From Scylla paramamosain (lineage: Eukaryota > Arthropoda > Malacostraca > Decapoda > Portunidae), in the NCBI RefSeq assembly GCF_035594125.1, contig NW_026973749.1, positions 204,501 to 268,500 of the forward strand: 64,000 nt of DNA. The letters run 5' to 3'. Each line of letters starts with the position of its first letter. Within the stretch, counting starts at the first letter, position 1. Position numbers and translations under genes: made by a program. A model generated the notes under the pieces. That model had not been told where the DNA came from and did not search any database. It saw only the letters and a program-made list of their open reading frames with translations. Of this stretch, positions 1-12,959 are shown piece after piece.

Positions 1-3000
1 CATTGTGGCTGCATCGATGCAACATTTTTTTTGGCTGCAAGAATGCAACAAGCTCGTTGTGGCTACATCGAAGCAAGAATCTCGTTGTGGCTGCATGGAA
101 CCATCCCTTCTTTGTGGCTGCATCGCATCGAGCTGCATCGAGCCAACCCCTTCCTTGTAGCTACATCGAGGCAACAATCTCATTGTGGCTGAATCGAGGA
201 AGGAAGCTCATTGTTGCGTGATCGCGGCACCACTGTCGTTGTGGCTGCATTGAGCCAACCCCTAGAGTGTGGCTGCATAGAGCCAACGATCTCGTTGTGC
301 CTGCATAGAACCAACCACACCCCCCTCCGTTTTATCTGTATCTAGGCAACCCCTTCGTTGTGGCTGCATCAGGGCAACATTCTTGTTGTGGCTGCATCGA
401 GCCAACTCCTTCGTTGTTGTTGCATGGAGGCAACAATCTTGTGCGTTTGTATATCGAGATAGCAAGTTCGTTGTGGCTACATCAAAGCAACTATCTCACT
501 TTGGCTGCATCGAAACAACCCTTGTTGTGGATGCATCGAGCCAACCTCCTCGTTGCATCGAGGCAACATTTTCGTTGTGGTTGCATTGAGACAAATATGT
601 CGTTGTGGCATCATCGTGGCAACAATCCCAGTGATGCTGTATCGAGGCACCAATCTCGTTTTGGTTGCATCGAGCCAACATTTTCGTTGTGGCTTTTTCG
701 AGCCAGCCCTTTCGTTGTGGCTGCATCGAGGGAGCAAGCTCGTCGTTGTTGGGCTGGAGTCAACCCATGTTGTGGCTACATGGAGGCAACAATCTTGCAG
801 CGGCTGCTTCGAGGCTGCAAGCACGTTTTGTCTGCATCGAGGCAACAATCTAATTCTGGCTGTATTGAGCCAACCTCTTCGTTGTGGCTGCATCGAAGCA
901 ACAGTCTCGTTGTGGCTGAATCGAGACAATAATCATTGTTGTGGCTCCATCGAGGCAACAAGCTCGTTGTGGCTGCATCGAGGCAGCAGTGTCGTTGTGG
1001 CTGCATCGAGCCAACATCCTCGTTGTAGCTGCATCCAGGCATCAAACTCGTTGTGGCTGCATCGAGGCAACAATCTCTTTGTGGGTCCGTCGAGACAACA
1101 CCTTCGTTTTGGCAGCATTGAGGCAATAATCTCGTTGTGGCTACATCGAGGAAACAATCTTGTCAAGGCTGAATTGTGCCAACCCTCTCGTTGTGTCTTC
1201 AATGTCTTTGTGGATGCATCAAAGCAGCAAGCTCGTTTTGGCTACATCGAGCAACCTCTTCGCTGTGGCTGTATTAAGGCATCAATCACGTTGTGGCTGC
1301 ATCTAGGCAACCCCCTATTTGTGGCTTCACCGAGGAAGCAAGCTCGTTGTGGTTGCATCGAGGCAACAATCTCGTTGTGGCTGCATGTATCTAATCCCCT
1401 CGTTGTGGCTGCATATAGCCAACAATCTCATGGCATCATCGATCTAACCCCTTCGTCGTGGCTGCATTGAAGCAACAATCTCATTGTGGCTGCATCGATG
1501 CAGCAAGCGCGTTGTGTCTGCATCGACGTAACAATCTCGTAGTGGCTAAATCGAGCAAACCCCTTAATTGAGGCTGCAATGAGATAACAAGTTGTGAGTA
1601 CATCAAGGCAGCAAGATCGTTGTGTCTGCATCGAGACAACAATTATTGTGGCTGCTTGTTGTGACTGCGTTGAGGCAACAATCTCGTTGTGGCTGCATCG
1701 GGCCAACCCCCTTGTTTTGGCTGTATCGAGGCAACAATCTCAATGTGGCTATATCAAGAAAATAATCTCGTTGTGGCTTCAGTGAGGTAACAATCTCGTT
1801 GTGGTTGCATCGAGGCAACAATCTGCATCGAGACAGCAAGCTCTTTGTGGCTGCATGGAGGCATTAATCTCGTTTTGGCAGCATCGAAGCAACAATCTCG
1901 TTGTGGGTCCATAGAGATAAGCCCTTTGTTGAGGCTGAATCTAGGCAACAATCTCATTGTGCAAGCATCGAGTCAACCCTCTCTTTTAGGCTACATCGAG
2001 AAAGCAAGCTCGTTGTGGGTACATCCAGTCAACAATCTCGTTGTGGCTGCATCAGCCAACCCCCTCGTTTAGGCGTCATTGACGCAACAACCTTGTACCG
2101 GTTTAATTGATTCAAATCCTTTCGTTGTGGCTGCATCGTGGTAAGAATCTCTTTGTGGCTGCATCGAGGCAGCAAGGTCACTGTGGGTGCATCGAGGCAA
2201 CAATCTCGTTGTGGCTGTTTTGAGGCAGCAAGCATGTTGTAGTTGCATCGAGGCAAATATATCGTTGTGGCCGCATGGGGTCAATCCCCACGTTCTGGGG
2301 GCATCTAGGGAACAATCTTGTGGCTGGATCGAGGCAACAATCTCGTTGTGGCTGCATCAAGGTAACCCCCACGTTGTGACTGCATCGGGGCAACAATGCC
2401 GATGTAGGTACATTAAGCCAACACCTTATCTCGGTGTTGCTACATCGAGATAGCAGGCTCGTTGTGATTGTATCGAGGTAATATTGTCGTTGTGGCCTTA
2501 TGGAAGAAATCCCCTAGTTGTGGCTGCATCGAAGTAACAATCTCGTTGTGCTTGAATCGTGAAAATAATCTTGTTGTTACTGTTTCGTAGCAGCAATCTC
2601 GTTGAGGCTGCATCGAATCAACAATATCGTTGTGGCTACATCGAAGTAACCGCTTTGTTGTTGCTGCATAGAGGCAACAATGTCGTTGTGCCTGCATCGA
2701 GACAGCGAGCTCGTTGTAAATGCATCCTAACAACAATCTCGTTGTGGCTACATTGACCTAACCCCATCGTAGTGGCTACATCGAGGCAACAGTCTCGTTA
2801 TGGCTGCATGAAGCCAACCCGCTCGTTGTTACAGCATCGAGGCAGCAAGCACGTTGTGGCTGCATGGATCCAATCTCCTCGTCGTGGCTGCATCGAAGTA
2901 ACAATCTCGTTCGGTCTCCATCGAAGCAACATTTCATTGTCGCTGCATTGAGACAAACTCCTCGTCGTGGCTGGATCGTGGCAGTAATCTAATTATAGTT

Positions 3001-3637
3001 GAATCGAGCAAACCCATTAGTTGCAAAAATCTCGTTGTGGCTGTATCGAGCCAATCTCCTCGATGTGGCTGCATTGATGCAACAATCAAGCTCTGGCTGC
3101 TTCGATGCAACAACAGTGAACAACCTTGTTGTGGCTGCACTGAGGCAAGAATCTAGTTGTGGCTGCATCAAGGCATCAATTTCCTTGTGGCTGGATTGAG
3201 GCAACAATCTCGTGACTTCAACGAGGCAACATTTTCTTTGTTGCTGCATCGAGGCAATCCCGTCATTATGGCTACAGCGAGGCATCAATCTCTTTGTGGC
3301 TGCATCGAAGCAGCAAGCTCGTTGTGTCTGCATCGAGGCATCATTCTTGCTGTGGCTGCTTAGAGGCAAGAATCTCGTCGAGTCTGCATCAATCCAACCC
3401 CATCGCTGTAGTGTCAAAGGAACAATCTTGTTGTGGCTTCATCGCGCCAACCCTTTCGTTGTAGAGGCATCGGCAACTCGTAACTAAATTCAGGCAACAA
3501 TATTGTTTTGGCTGCATCGAACAAACACCTTCGTTGTGGCTGCACATGGGCAGCAAGATCGTTGTGGCTGCATCAAGTTAAAAATCTCTTAGTGACTACA
3601 TCAAGCAAACCCACTCTTTGTGGCAGCATCGAGGCAA
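1..3637 (+). repeat. 28-bp minisatellite array, orientation 1
   Basis: Tandem array of a degenerate unit of about 28 bp with core CGTTGTGGCTGCATCGAGG followed by CAACAATCT. A clean unit runs from 1345 to 1372 and the next begins at 1373. Recurrent variants replace the end of the unit with a CCAACCCCTT-like or GGCAGCAAGCT-like tail, so several unit subtypes are interspersed. The core has no stop codon in any frame on this strand, and 28 is not a multiple of 3. Long open frames with a 28-residue period therefore arise in all frames; I treat none of them as genes. No non-repeat sequence longer than about 40 bp is visible here. The array is open at the left edge of the window. Confidence 0.93.
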
Positions 3638-4863
3638 AAATGTAGGCACAACGAGATTTTTGCATCGATGCAGGCAAAACAAGTTTGGTACCTCCATGCA
3701 GCCACAACAAAGGATTATGCTCGATAGAGTAACAGCGAGATTAATGCCTCAATGCTCCCACAACGAGATTATTTCCTCAATGCAGCCACGACGAGATTGT
3801 TGCCTCGATGCAGCTACGACGAGATTGTTACCTCGATGAAGCCACGACGAGGTTGTTGCCTTGATGCAGGCACAACGAGACTGGTACCTCAATGCAGCAA
3901 AAACGAAGGGGTTGACTCGATAACAATGAGGTTATTGCTTCAATGCTCCCACAAAGAGATTGTTGCCTCGATGCAGCCACAACGAGATTGTTGTATCGAT
4001 TCAGCCATAACGAGATTGTTGCCTCGATGGAGCCACAACGAGATTGTTGCTTCGATGCAGCCACAACGAGATTGTTGCCTCGATGCAGGCACAACGAGAT
4101 TGTTGCTACGATCCAGGCACGACGAGACTGCTTCCTCGATGCAGACACCACGAGATCGTTAACTCGATGCAGTCACAACTAGACTGGTACATCAATGCAA
4201 CCACAACGAAGTGGTTGGCTCGATAGAGCAACAACGATTATTGCCACAATGATCTTGCAAAGAGATTGTTGCTTCGATGCAGCCACAACGAGATTGTTTC
4301 CTCGATGTAGTCACAACGAGATTATTGCATAGATGTAGGCACGACGACATTGCTGCCTTGATGCAGCCATGACGAGATTCTTGCCTCGATGCAGCCACGA
4401 CGAGAATGTTACCTCAATGCAGCCACAACGAGATTGTATCATCGATGAAGGCACAAAAAGTCTGGTACCTCCATGCAGCCACAACGATATTTTTCACTCA
4501 ATGCAACCAATTAATGCCACGACGAGATTGCTGCCTCGATGCAGCCTCGACGAGATTGTTCCCTTGATACAGCCACGACGAGATTGTTGCCTTGAAGCAG
4601 ATACGACGAGACTGTTACCTCCATGCATCCTCAAGAAAGTGTTGGCTCGATACACCAACATCGAGATTATTGCCTCGATCCAAACACGACGAGATTGTTG
4701 CATTGATGCAGCTACGACATAATTGTTGCCTCAATGCAGCAACAAAGAGATTGTTGCCTCGATATAGCCACAACGAGATTTTTGCCTGAATGTAGCCACA
4801 ACGAGACTATTGCATCGATACAGGCACAAAGAGATTGTTGCCTCGATGCTGTCAAAACGAGAT

Positions 4864-5423
4864 TGTTGCCTCGATGCAGCCACGACAAGTTTGTTGCTTC
4901 GATTCAGCTACGACGAGAATGTTGTCTCGATGAAGCCACGACGAGATCCTTGCTTCAATGCAGCCACTACTATATTGTTGCCTCGATGTAGCCACGACGA
5001 AATTGTTTCCTCGATGCAGCCACGAGAAGACTGTTGCTTCCATGCAGCCACGACGAGATTGCTGCGTCGATGCAGCTACCACAAGATTTTTGCATATTTG
5101 ATGCCACAACGAGATTGTTGTCTCGATGCAATGACAATGAAATTGTTGCCTCGATGCAGCCACGACAAGTTTGTTGCTTCGATTCAGCTACGACGAGAAT
5201 GTTGTCTCGATGAAGCCACGACGAGATCCTTGCTTCAATGCAGCCACTACTATATTGTTGCCTCGATGTAGCCACGACGAAATTGTTTCCTCGATGCAGC
5301 CACGAGAAGACTGTTGCTTCCATGCAGCCACGACGAGATTGTTGCGTCGATGCAGCTACCACAAGATTTTTGCATATTTGATGCCACAACGAGATTGTTG
5401 TCTCGATGCAATGACAATGAGAT
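4864..5423. repeat. 280-bp tandem segmental duplication in the minisatellite
   Basis: Two adjacent blocks of about 280 bp (about 4864-5143 and 5144-5423) are nearly identical, including rare variants such as CACTACTATATTGTTGCC and GCATATTTGATGCCACAAC. The offset is exactly 280 bp, or ten 28-bp units. By eye I see only one or two differences, for example GCTGCGTCG versus GTTGCGTCG. This is far less than the divergence between ordinary neighbouring units, so the duplication is recent. An assembly artefact is an alternative. Confidence 0.85.
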
Positions 5424-5792
5424 TGTTGCCTCGATGCAGCCACAACGAGATTGTTGCCTGGAGGCAGCCACGACGACATTGTTGCCTCCCACAGTGAGAT
5501 TTTTGCCTCGATGCATCCACAACGAGATTGTTGTTTCAATGCAGCTACAACGAGATTGTTGCCTCGATGCAGCCACAACGAGATTGTTGCCTCGATGCAG
5601 CCACAACGAAATTGCTCCCTCAATGCTCCCACAACGAGACTGTTGCATCGATGCAACCACGACAAGACTGTTGCCTCGTTGCTTCCACGACGAGATTGTT
5701 TGCATCCATGCAGCAATAATGAGATTGCTGCCTTGATGCAGGCACAACAAGATCTCTGCCTCGATGTTGCCACAACGAGATTTTTCCTTCGA

Positions 5793-6435
5793 TGTAGGCA
5801 CAACGAGATTTTTTGCATCTATGCAGGCAAAACAAGTCTGGTACCTCCATGCAGCCACAACAATGGGTTATGCTCGATAGAGCAACAACGAGATTATTGC
5901 CTCAATGCTCCCACAACGAGATTATTTCCTCAATGCAGCCACGACAAGATTGTTGCCTCGATGCAGCTACGACAAGATTGTTACCTCGATGAAACCACGA
6001 CGAGGTTGTTGCCTTGATGCAGGCACAACGAGATTGGTACCTCAATGCAGCAACAACGAAAGGGTTGACTCGATAGAGCAAAAACGAGGTTATTGCTTCA
6101 ATGCTCCCACAAAGAGATTGTTGCCTCGATGCAGCCACAGCGAGATTGTTGTTTCGATTCAGCCATAACGAGATTGTTGCATCGATGCAGCCACAACGAG
6201 ATTGTTGCTACGATGCAGCCACAACGAGATTGTTGCCTCGATGCAGGCACAACGAGACTGTTGCCACGATCCAGGCATGACGAGACTGCTTCCTCGATGC
6301 AGACACCACGAGATCGTTAACTCGATGCAGTAACAACTAGACTGGTACATAAATGCAACCACAACGAAGGGGTTGGCACGATAGAGCAACAACGATTATT
6401 GCCACAATGAACTTGCAACGAGATTGTTGCTTCGA
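5793..6435. repeat. Second copy of a ~640-bp block (first copy at 3641-4275)
   Basis: The order of variant units from about 3641 to 4275 recurs at about 5793-6435 with an offset of 2152-2159 bp. Shared landmarks are a GCAGGCAAAACAAGT unit, a GGTACCTCCATGCAGCC unit, GATTATTTCCTCAATGCAGCC, a CAACTAGACTGGTACAT unit and ATTATTGCCACAATGA followed by a CTTGCAA variant. The copies differ by scattered substitutions, so this duplication is older than the 280-bp one. The first copy begins right at the strand-switch point of the array. Confidence 0.7.
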
Positions 6436-9400
6436 TGTAGCCCCCAAGAGATTGTTGCCTCGATGCAGTTACGACGAGATTGTTGCCTCGATGCAGCCAC
6501 GACGAGATTGTTGCCTTGATGCAGCCAAGAAGAAGTGTTTTTTCCCCGATCCAGCCACGATGAGATAGTTCTCTCGATGACGCCACGACGAGATTCTTGT
6601 CACAATTATCTTGCAACGAAATTGCTGCCTCGATGCAGCCACAATGAGAGTATTGCCTCGATGCAGTTACGACGAGATTGTTTCCTCGATGCAGCCACGA
6701 CGACATTGCTGCCTTGATACAGCCATGACAAGATTGTTGCGTCAATGCAGCTACGACGAGATTGTTGCATCAATGCAGCCACAATGAGATTATTGCCTCG
6801 TTACAGCCACAAAGATTGTTGCCTCGATGCAGCCACGACTACTTTGTTGCCTTGATGCAGCCATGATGAGATATTTTCCACGATGTAGCCACGACGAGAT
6901 TGTTCCCTCGATGTACCCACAACGAGATTGTTGCCTTGATGCAGCCACAACGAGATGTTGCCTCGATGCAGCCACAACGAGATTGCTGCATCAATGTTCC
7001 CACAACGAGATTGTTGCCTCGATGCAACCACGACGAACGAGATTGTTCCCTCGATGCAGCCACGAAAAGATTGTTTCCTCGATGCAGCCACAACGAGATC
7101 GTTGCCTCGATGCAGCCAGAAGATTCTTGCCTCGATGTAGCCACAACGAAATTGTTGCCTCAATGCTCCCACAATGAGATTGTTGCCTCGTTGCAGCCAC
7201 GATGAGATTGTTGCCTCGATGCAGCCACGACGAGATTACTGCCTTGATGCAGGCACAACAAGATTGTTGCCTCGATGCAGGCACAACTAGATTGTTGGTT
7301 CGATGCAGTCCCAACGAAATTTTTGCATCCATGCATGAACAACGACTGGTACCTCCATGGAACCACAACTAAGGGGTATGCTCGATAGAGCAAGAACGAT
7401 AAGATTGTTGCTTCGATGCAGCCACGACAAGACTGATCTCTCGTTTCAGCCACGACGAGATTGTTGCCTCGATGCCGCAACGACGAGATTGCTGCCTTGA
7501 TGCAGGCACAACGAGATTGCTGCCTTGATGGAGGCTCAACGAGATTGTTGCCTCGATGCAGGCACAACGACATTTTTGCATCGATCCAGGCAACAAGAAG
7601 ACTGGTACCTCCATGCAGCCACAACGAAGGGGTATGCTCGATAGAGCAACAACGAGATTATTGCCTCAATGCTCCCACAACTAGATTGTTGCCTCTATGC
7701 AGCCACGACGAGATTGTTGCCTCGATTCAGCCACGAGGAGATTGTTACCTCAATGAAGCCACAACGTAGGTGTTGGATCGATAGAGCAACAAGATTATTG
7801 CCTCAATGCTCCCAGAACGAGATTGTTCCCTCGATGCAGCCACAATGAGATTGTTGCCTCGATGCATTCACGGCGAGATTGTTGCCCCGATACAGCCACG
7901 ACGAGATTGTTGTCTCGATGCAGCCACGAAAAGATTGTTGACTCGATGCAGTGACGACGAGATTGTTGCCCCGATGCAGCCACGACGAGATTTTTCTCTC
8001 GATACAGCCACGACGAGATTGTTATCTCGATGAAACCTTGAGGACCATGCAGGCACGACGAGATTATTGCCTCGATGCATGCACAACAAGACTGGTACCT
8101 GAATGCAGCCACAACGAAGGGGTTGGCTCGATAGAGCAACAGTGAGATTATTGCCGACGAGATTGTTGCCCCGATGCAGCCGCGACGAGATTGTTTCCTT
8201 CATGCAGCCACGACAAGATTGTTGCCTCGATGCAGCAACGACGAGATTGTTGCCTCGATGCAGCTACGACGAGAATGTTGCCAAGATGCAGCCACGACGA
8301 GATTGTTCCTTCGCTGCAGCCACGACAACATTATTGCCTTGATGCAGCCACAATGAGATTGTTGCTTCAATGGAGCCATGACGAGATCTTTGCCTTGATG
8401 CAGCATCGACGAAATTGTTGCCTCGTTGCAGGCACGACGAGACTGATAACTCCATGAAGATCCAACAAAATGGTTGGCTCGATAGTGGAACAACGAGTTT
8501 TTTGCCCCGTATCAGCCACGACGAGATTGTTGCCTCGTTGCAGCTACGACGAGATTATTGCCTCGATGCAGCCACAAAGAGATTTTTGCCTCGATGCAGC
8601 CACAACGAAGGGGTTGGGTCGATGAAGGCACAAAGAAGGGGTTGGCTCGACAGAGTAACAACGAGATTATTGCCTCAATGCTCCCACAAGGAGATTGTCG
8701 CTTCGATGCATCCACAACGATATTGTTGCCTCGATGCAGCCACTACGAGATTGTTGGCTCGATGGATCCACAACGAGATTTCTACATCTATACAACGATG
8801 CAACCACGACGAGATTGTTGCCTAGATGCAACCACAAGAAGATATTTACCTCGGTGTAGCCACGACGAGATTGTTGCCTTGTTGCGGTCACAACGATACT
8901 GTTACCTCAATGCAGCCACAACTAAGGGGTTGGATCGATATGGCAACAACGAGATTATTGCCTCAATGCTCCCACAATGAGATTGTTGCCTCGATGCAGC
9001 CATAATGATATTGTTGGCTCGATGCAGCCACGACGAGATTGTTAGCTCGATGCAGCCACGACGAGATTGTTGGCTCGATGCAACCACGACGAGTTTGTCG
9101 GCTCGATGGAGCAACGACGAGAATGTTGCCTTGATGCAGCCACGATGAGATTGCTGCCTTTATTCAGCCACGACGAGATTAATTCCTCGTTGCAGGCACG
9201 ACGAGACTGGTATCTCCATGCAGCCACAACGAAGGTGTTGGCTCGATAGAGAAACAACGAGATAATTGCCTCGATGCAGCCACGACGAGATTGTTGCCTT
9301 GATGCCACCACAACGAGATTGTTTCCATGATGCAGCCACGACGAGATTGTTGCCTCGATGCATCCACGACGAGATTTTTTCCTCGATGCATCTACGACAA

Positions 9401-12400
9401 GATTGTTCCCTCGATGCAGCCACAACGAGATTGTATTCTCCAAGCAGCCAGAACGAGATTGTTGTCTCGATGCAAGCACAACGAGATTGTTACTTTGATG
9501 CAGGCACGACGAGATTCCTGCCTCGATGTAGGCACCACGATATTATTGTCTCCATACAGGTACAACGAGACTTGTATATCAATACAGCCACAACGAAGCG
9601 GTTGGCTCGATAGAGCAACATCGAGATTATTGCGAAAATGCTCTTGCAACGAGATTGTTGGCTCGATGCAGCCACATCGAGATTGTTCCATCTATGCAGT
9701 TATGACGAGATTGTTGCCTCGATGCAGCCACGACGAGATTGTTGCCTCGCTGCAGCCACGACAACATTGTTGCCTCAATACAGCCACGACATGATTAATG
9801 CCTCGATGCAGGCAAGGCGAGATTGTTGCCTCGATTCAGCCACGACGAGATTGTTCCCTCTATGTAGCCACGACAAAATTGTTGCCTTGATGCAGCTAAG
9901 AAGAAATTTTTTTTTTCCCCTACGCAGCCACGAGAAGAGAGTTCCCTCGATGAAGCCACGACGAGATTCTTGTCTCAATACTCTTGCAACGAAATTGCTG
10001 CCTCGATGCAGCCACGAGATTATTGCCTCGGAGCAGTTACGACGAGATTGTTGCCTCGATACAGCCACGAAGAAATTGATACAGCCATGACGAGATTGTT
10101 GCGTCAATGCAGCTACGACGAGATTCTTGCATCGATGCAGCCACAATGAGATTGTTGCCTCGTTGCAGCCACAAAGAGATTGTTGCCTCGATGCAGCCAC
10201 GATGACATTGTTGCCTTGATGCAGCCATGACGAGATATTTTCCTCGATGTAGCCACGACGAGATTGTTCCCTCGATGCAGCCACAACGAGATTGTTGCCT
10301 CGATGCAGCCACAAAGAGATTGTTGCCTCGATGCAGCCACAACGAGATTGCTGCATCAATGTTCCCACAACGAGATTGTTGCCTCGATCCAGCCACAACG
10401 AGATTGCTGCATCAATGCTCCCACAACGAGATTGTTGCCTTGATGCAACCACGACGAGACTGTTGTCTCGTTACAGCCACTACGAGATTGTTGCCTCGAT
10501 GCAGCCACGATGAGATTTCTGCCTTGATGTAGGCACAACGAGATTGCTGCCTCGATGCAGGCACAACAAGATTTTTTCCTCAATGCAGGCACAACGAAGG
10601 GGCATGCTCGATAGAGCAACAATCAGATTATTGCCTCAGTGCTCGCACAAAGAGATTTTAGCCTAGATGCAGGCACGACGAGATTGTTGCCTCGATAAAG
10701 ACACGAGGAGCTTGTTACCTCAAGGAAGCCACGACGAGATTGTTGCCTTGATGCATGCACAACGAGACTTGAACCTCAATGCAGCCATAACAAAGGGGTT
10801 GGCTCGATAAAGCAACAAAGAGTTCATTGCCTCAATGCTCCTACAACGAGATTGTTGTCTCGATGCAGTCAGAACGAGATTGTTGATTCGACACAGATAC
10901 AACAAGATTGTTACCTTCATGCAGCCACGACGAGATTTTTGCCTCTATGCAATCACTACGAGATTATTGTTTCGATACAGCCGCGACGAGATTGTTGCCT
11001 CGATGCCACAATCAGATTATTGCCTCGTTGCAGCCACAAAGAGATTGTTTCCTCGATGCAGCGACGAAGACATTGTTGCCTTAATGCAGCCATGAAGAGA
11101 TATTTTCCTTGATGCAGCCACGACGAGATTGTTACCTCGATACAGCCACAACGAGATTGCTTCATCAATGCTCCCACAACGAGATTGTTGCCTCGATGCA
11201 GCCACAATGAGATTGCTGCATTGATGTAGGCACAACGAGATTGCTGCCTCGATGCAGGCACAACAGGATTTTTCCTCAATGCAGGCACAACGAGATTTTT
11301 GCATCGATATAGGGAACACAAGACTGGTACCTCCATACAGCCACAACGAAGGGGTACGCTCGATAGAGCAACAATTACATTATTGCCTCAATGCTCGCAC
11401 AACGAGATTGTTGCCTCGATGCAGGCACGACGAGATTATTGCCGCGATGCAGGCAGGAGGAGATTGTTACCTCGAGGAAGCCACTACGAGATTGTTACCT
11501 TGATGCATGCACAACGAGAAGATAGAAGAAACAACGAGATAATTGCATTGATGCAGCCACGACGAGATTGTTCCCTTGATGCCACCACAACGAAATTGTT
11601 GACATGATGCTTCCACGAATAGATTGCTGCCAAAAACGATATTGATGCCTCGATGCAGCCAGGACGAAAATGTTTCTTTTATTCAGCCACGACTAGATTG
11701 TTGCATCGATGCAGCCACGACGAGATTGTTTCTTCGAATCAGCCACGACAAGATTGTTTCTTTGATGCAGTCACGATTGTTGCCTCGATGGAGCCACGAC
11801 GAGACTATATCCTTGATGTAGCCACCACGAGATTGTTGCCTCAATGCTGTCAAAACGAGATTATTGCCTCGATGCAGGCACAACGAGATTGTTTCCTCGA
11901 TGCAGCCACGACAAGATTATTGCCTCGATTGCACAACGAGATTGTTGTCTCGATGCAAGCACGAGATTGTTGCTTCGATGCAGGCATGACGAGATTGCTG
12001 CCTCGATGCAGGCACCACGAGATTACAGGCGATACAGGCACAACGAGACTTGCATATCAATACAACCACAACGAAGCGGTTGGCTCGATAGAGCAACGGC
12101 GGAATTATTGCCAAAATGCTCTTGCAACGAGATTGTTGGCTCGATGCAGCCACGACGAGATTGTTCCCTCGCTGCAGACCACGACAAGATTTTTGCCTCA
12201 ATGGAGCCACGACAAGATTAATACCTCGATGCAGGCAAGGCGAGATTGTTGCCTCGATTCAGCCACGACGAGATTGTTGCCTCTATGTAGCCACGACAAG
12301 ATTGTTGCCTTGATGCAGCCACGACGAGATTGTTGCCTTGATGCAGCCACGACGAGATTGTTGCCTCGATACAGACACGACAAGACTGCTTCCCCGATGC

Positions 12401-12959
12401 AGGCACCACGAGATTGTTAACTCGATGCAGTCACAACTAGACTGGTACATCAATGCAACCACAACGAAGGGGTTGGCTTGATAGAGCAACAACGAGATTT
12501 CTGCCACAATGATCTTGCAACGAGATTGTTGCTTCGATGCAGCCACCAAGAGATTGTTGCCTCGATGCAGGTACGACGAGATTGTTGCCTCGATGCAGCC
12601 ACGACGAGATTGTTGCCTTGATGCAGCCAAAAATAATTTTTTTTTCCCGATACAGCCACGAGAAGAGAGTTGCCTCGATGAAGCCACCACGAGATTCTTC
12701 TCACAATACTCTTGCAACGAAATTGTTGCCTCGATGCAGCCACAATGAGATTATTGCCTCGTTACAGCCAGAAAGAGAATGTTCCCTCGATGTAGCGACG
12801 ATGACATTGTTGCCTTAATGCAGCCATGAAAAGATATTTTCCATGATGCAGCCACGACGAGATTGTTGCCTCGATACAGCCACAACGAGATTGGTGCATC
12901 AGTGCTCGCACAACGAGATTGTTGCCAAATACGAGATTAGTGCCAAATACGCATAAAAA

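Larger units (their letters stand above)
3638..12950 (-). repeat. 28-bp minisatellite array, inverted orientation
   Basis: Same minisatellite as 1-3637 but reverse-complemented: the plus strand now shows GATTGTTGCCTCGATGCAG followed by CCACAACGA. The strand change falls at about 3630-3650, between a last forward unit (TGTGGCAGCATCGAGGC) and a first reversed unit (GTAGGCACAACGAG). Common variants are CACGACGAG in place of CACAACGAG, a GGTTGGCTCGATAGAGCAAC unit, and a CTCAATGCTCCCACAACG unit. The last two often follow each other and mark a longer-range periodicity. The array ends near 12950 with two GCCAAATACG copies before the second satellite. Open frames here are again side effects of a stop-poor repeat. 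Confidence 0.93.

Noticed and set aside
1..12950. Dozens of long open frames with a 28-residue period (for example 553-1470, 4970-5818, 11653-12420)
   Set aside because: They follow from a 28-bp repeat that lacks stop codons, occur in several frames and on both strands at once, and show no start context or domain. They are not genes.
1..12950. Minisatellite with regularly spaced short units considered as a CRISPR-like array
   Set aside because: Units are directly adjacent with no unique spacers, and the context is eukaryotic.
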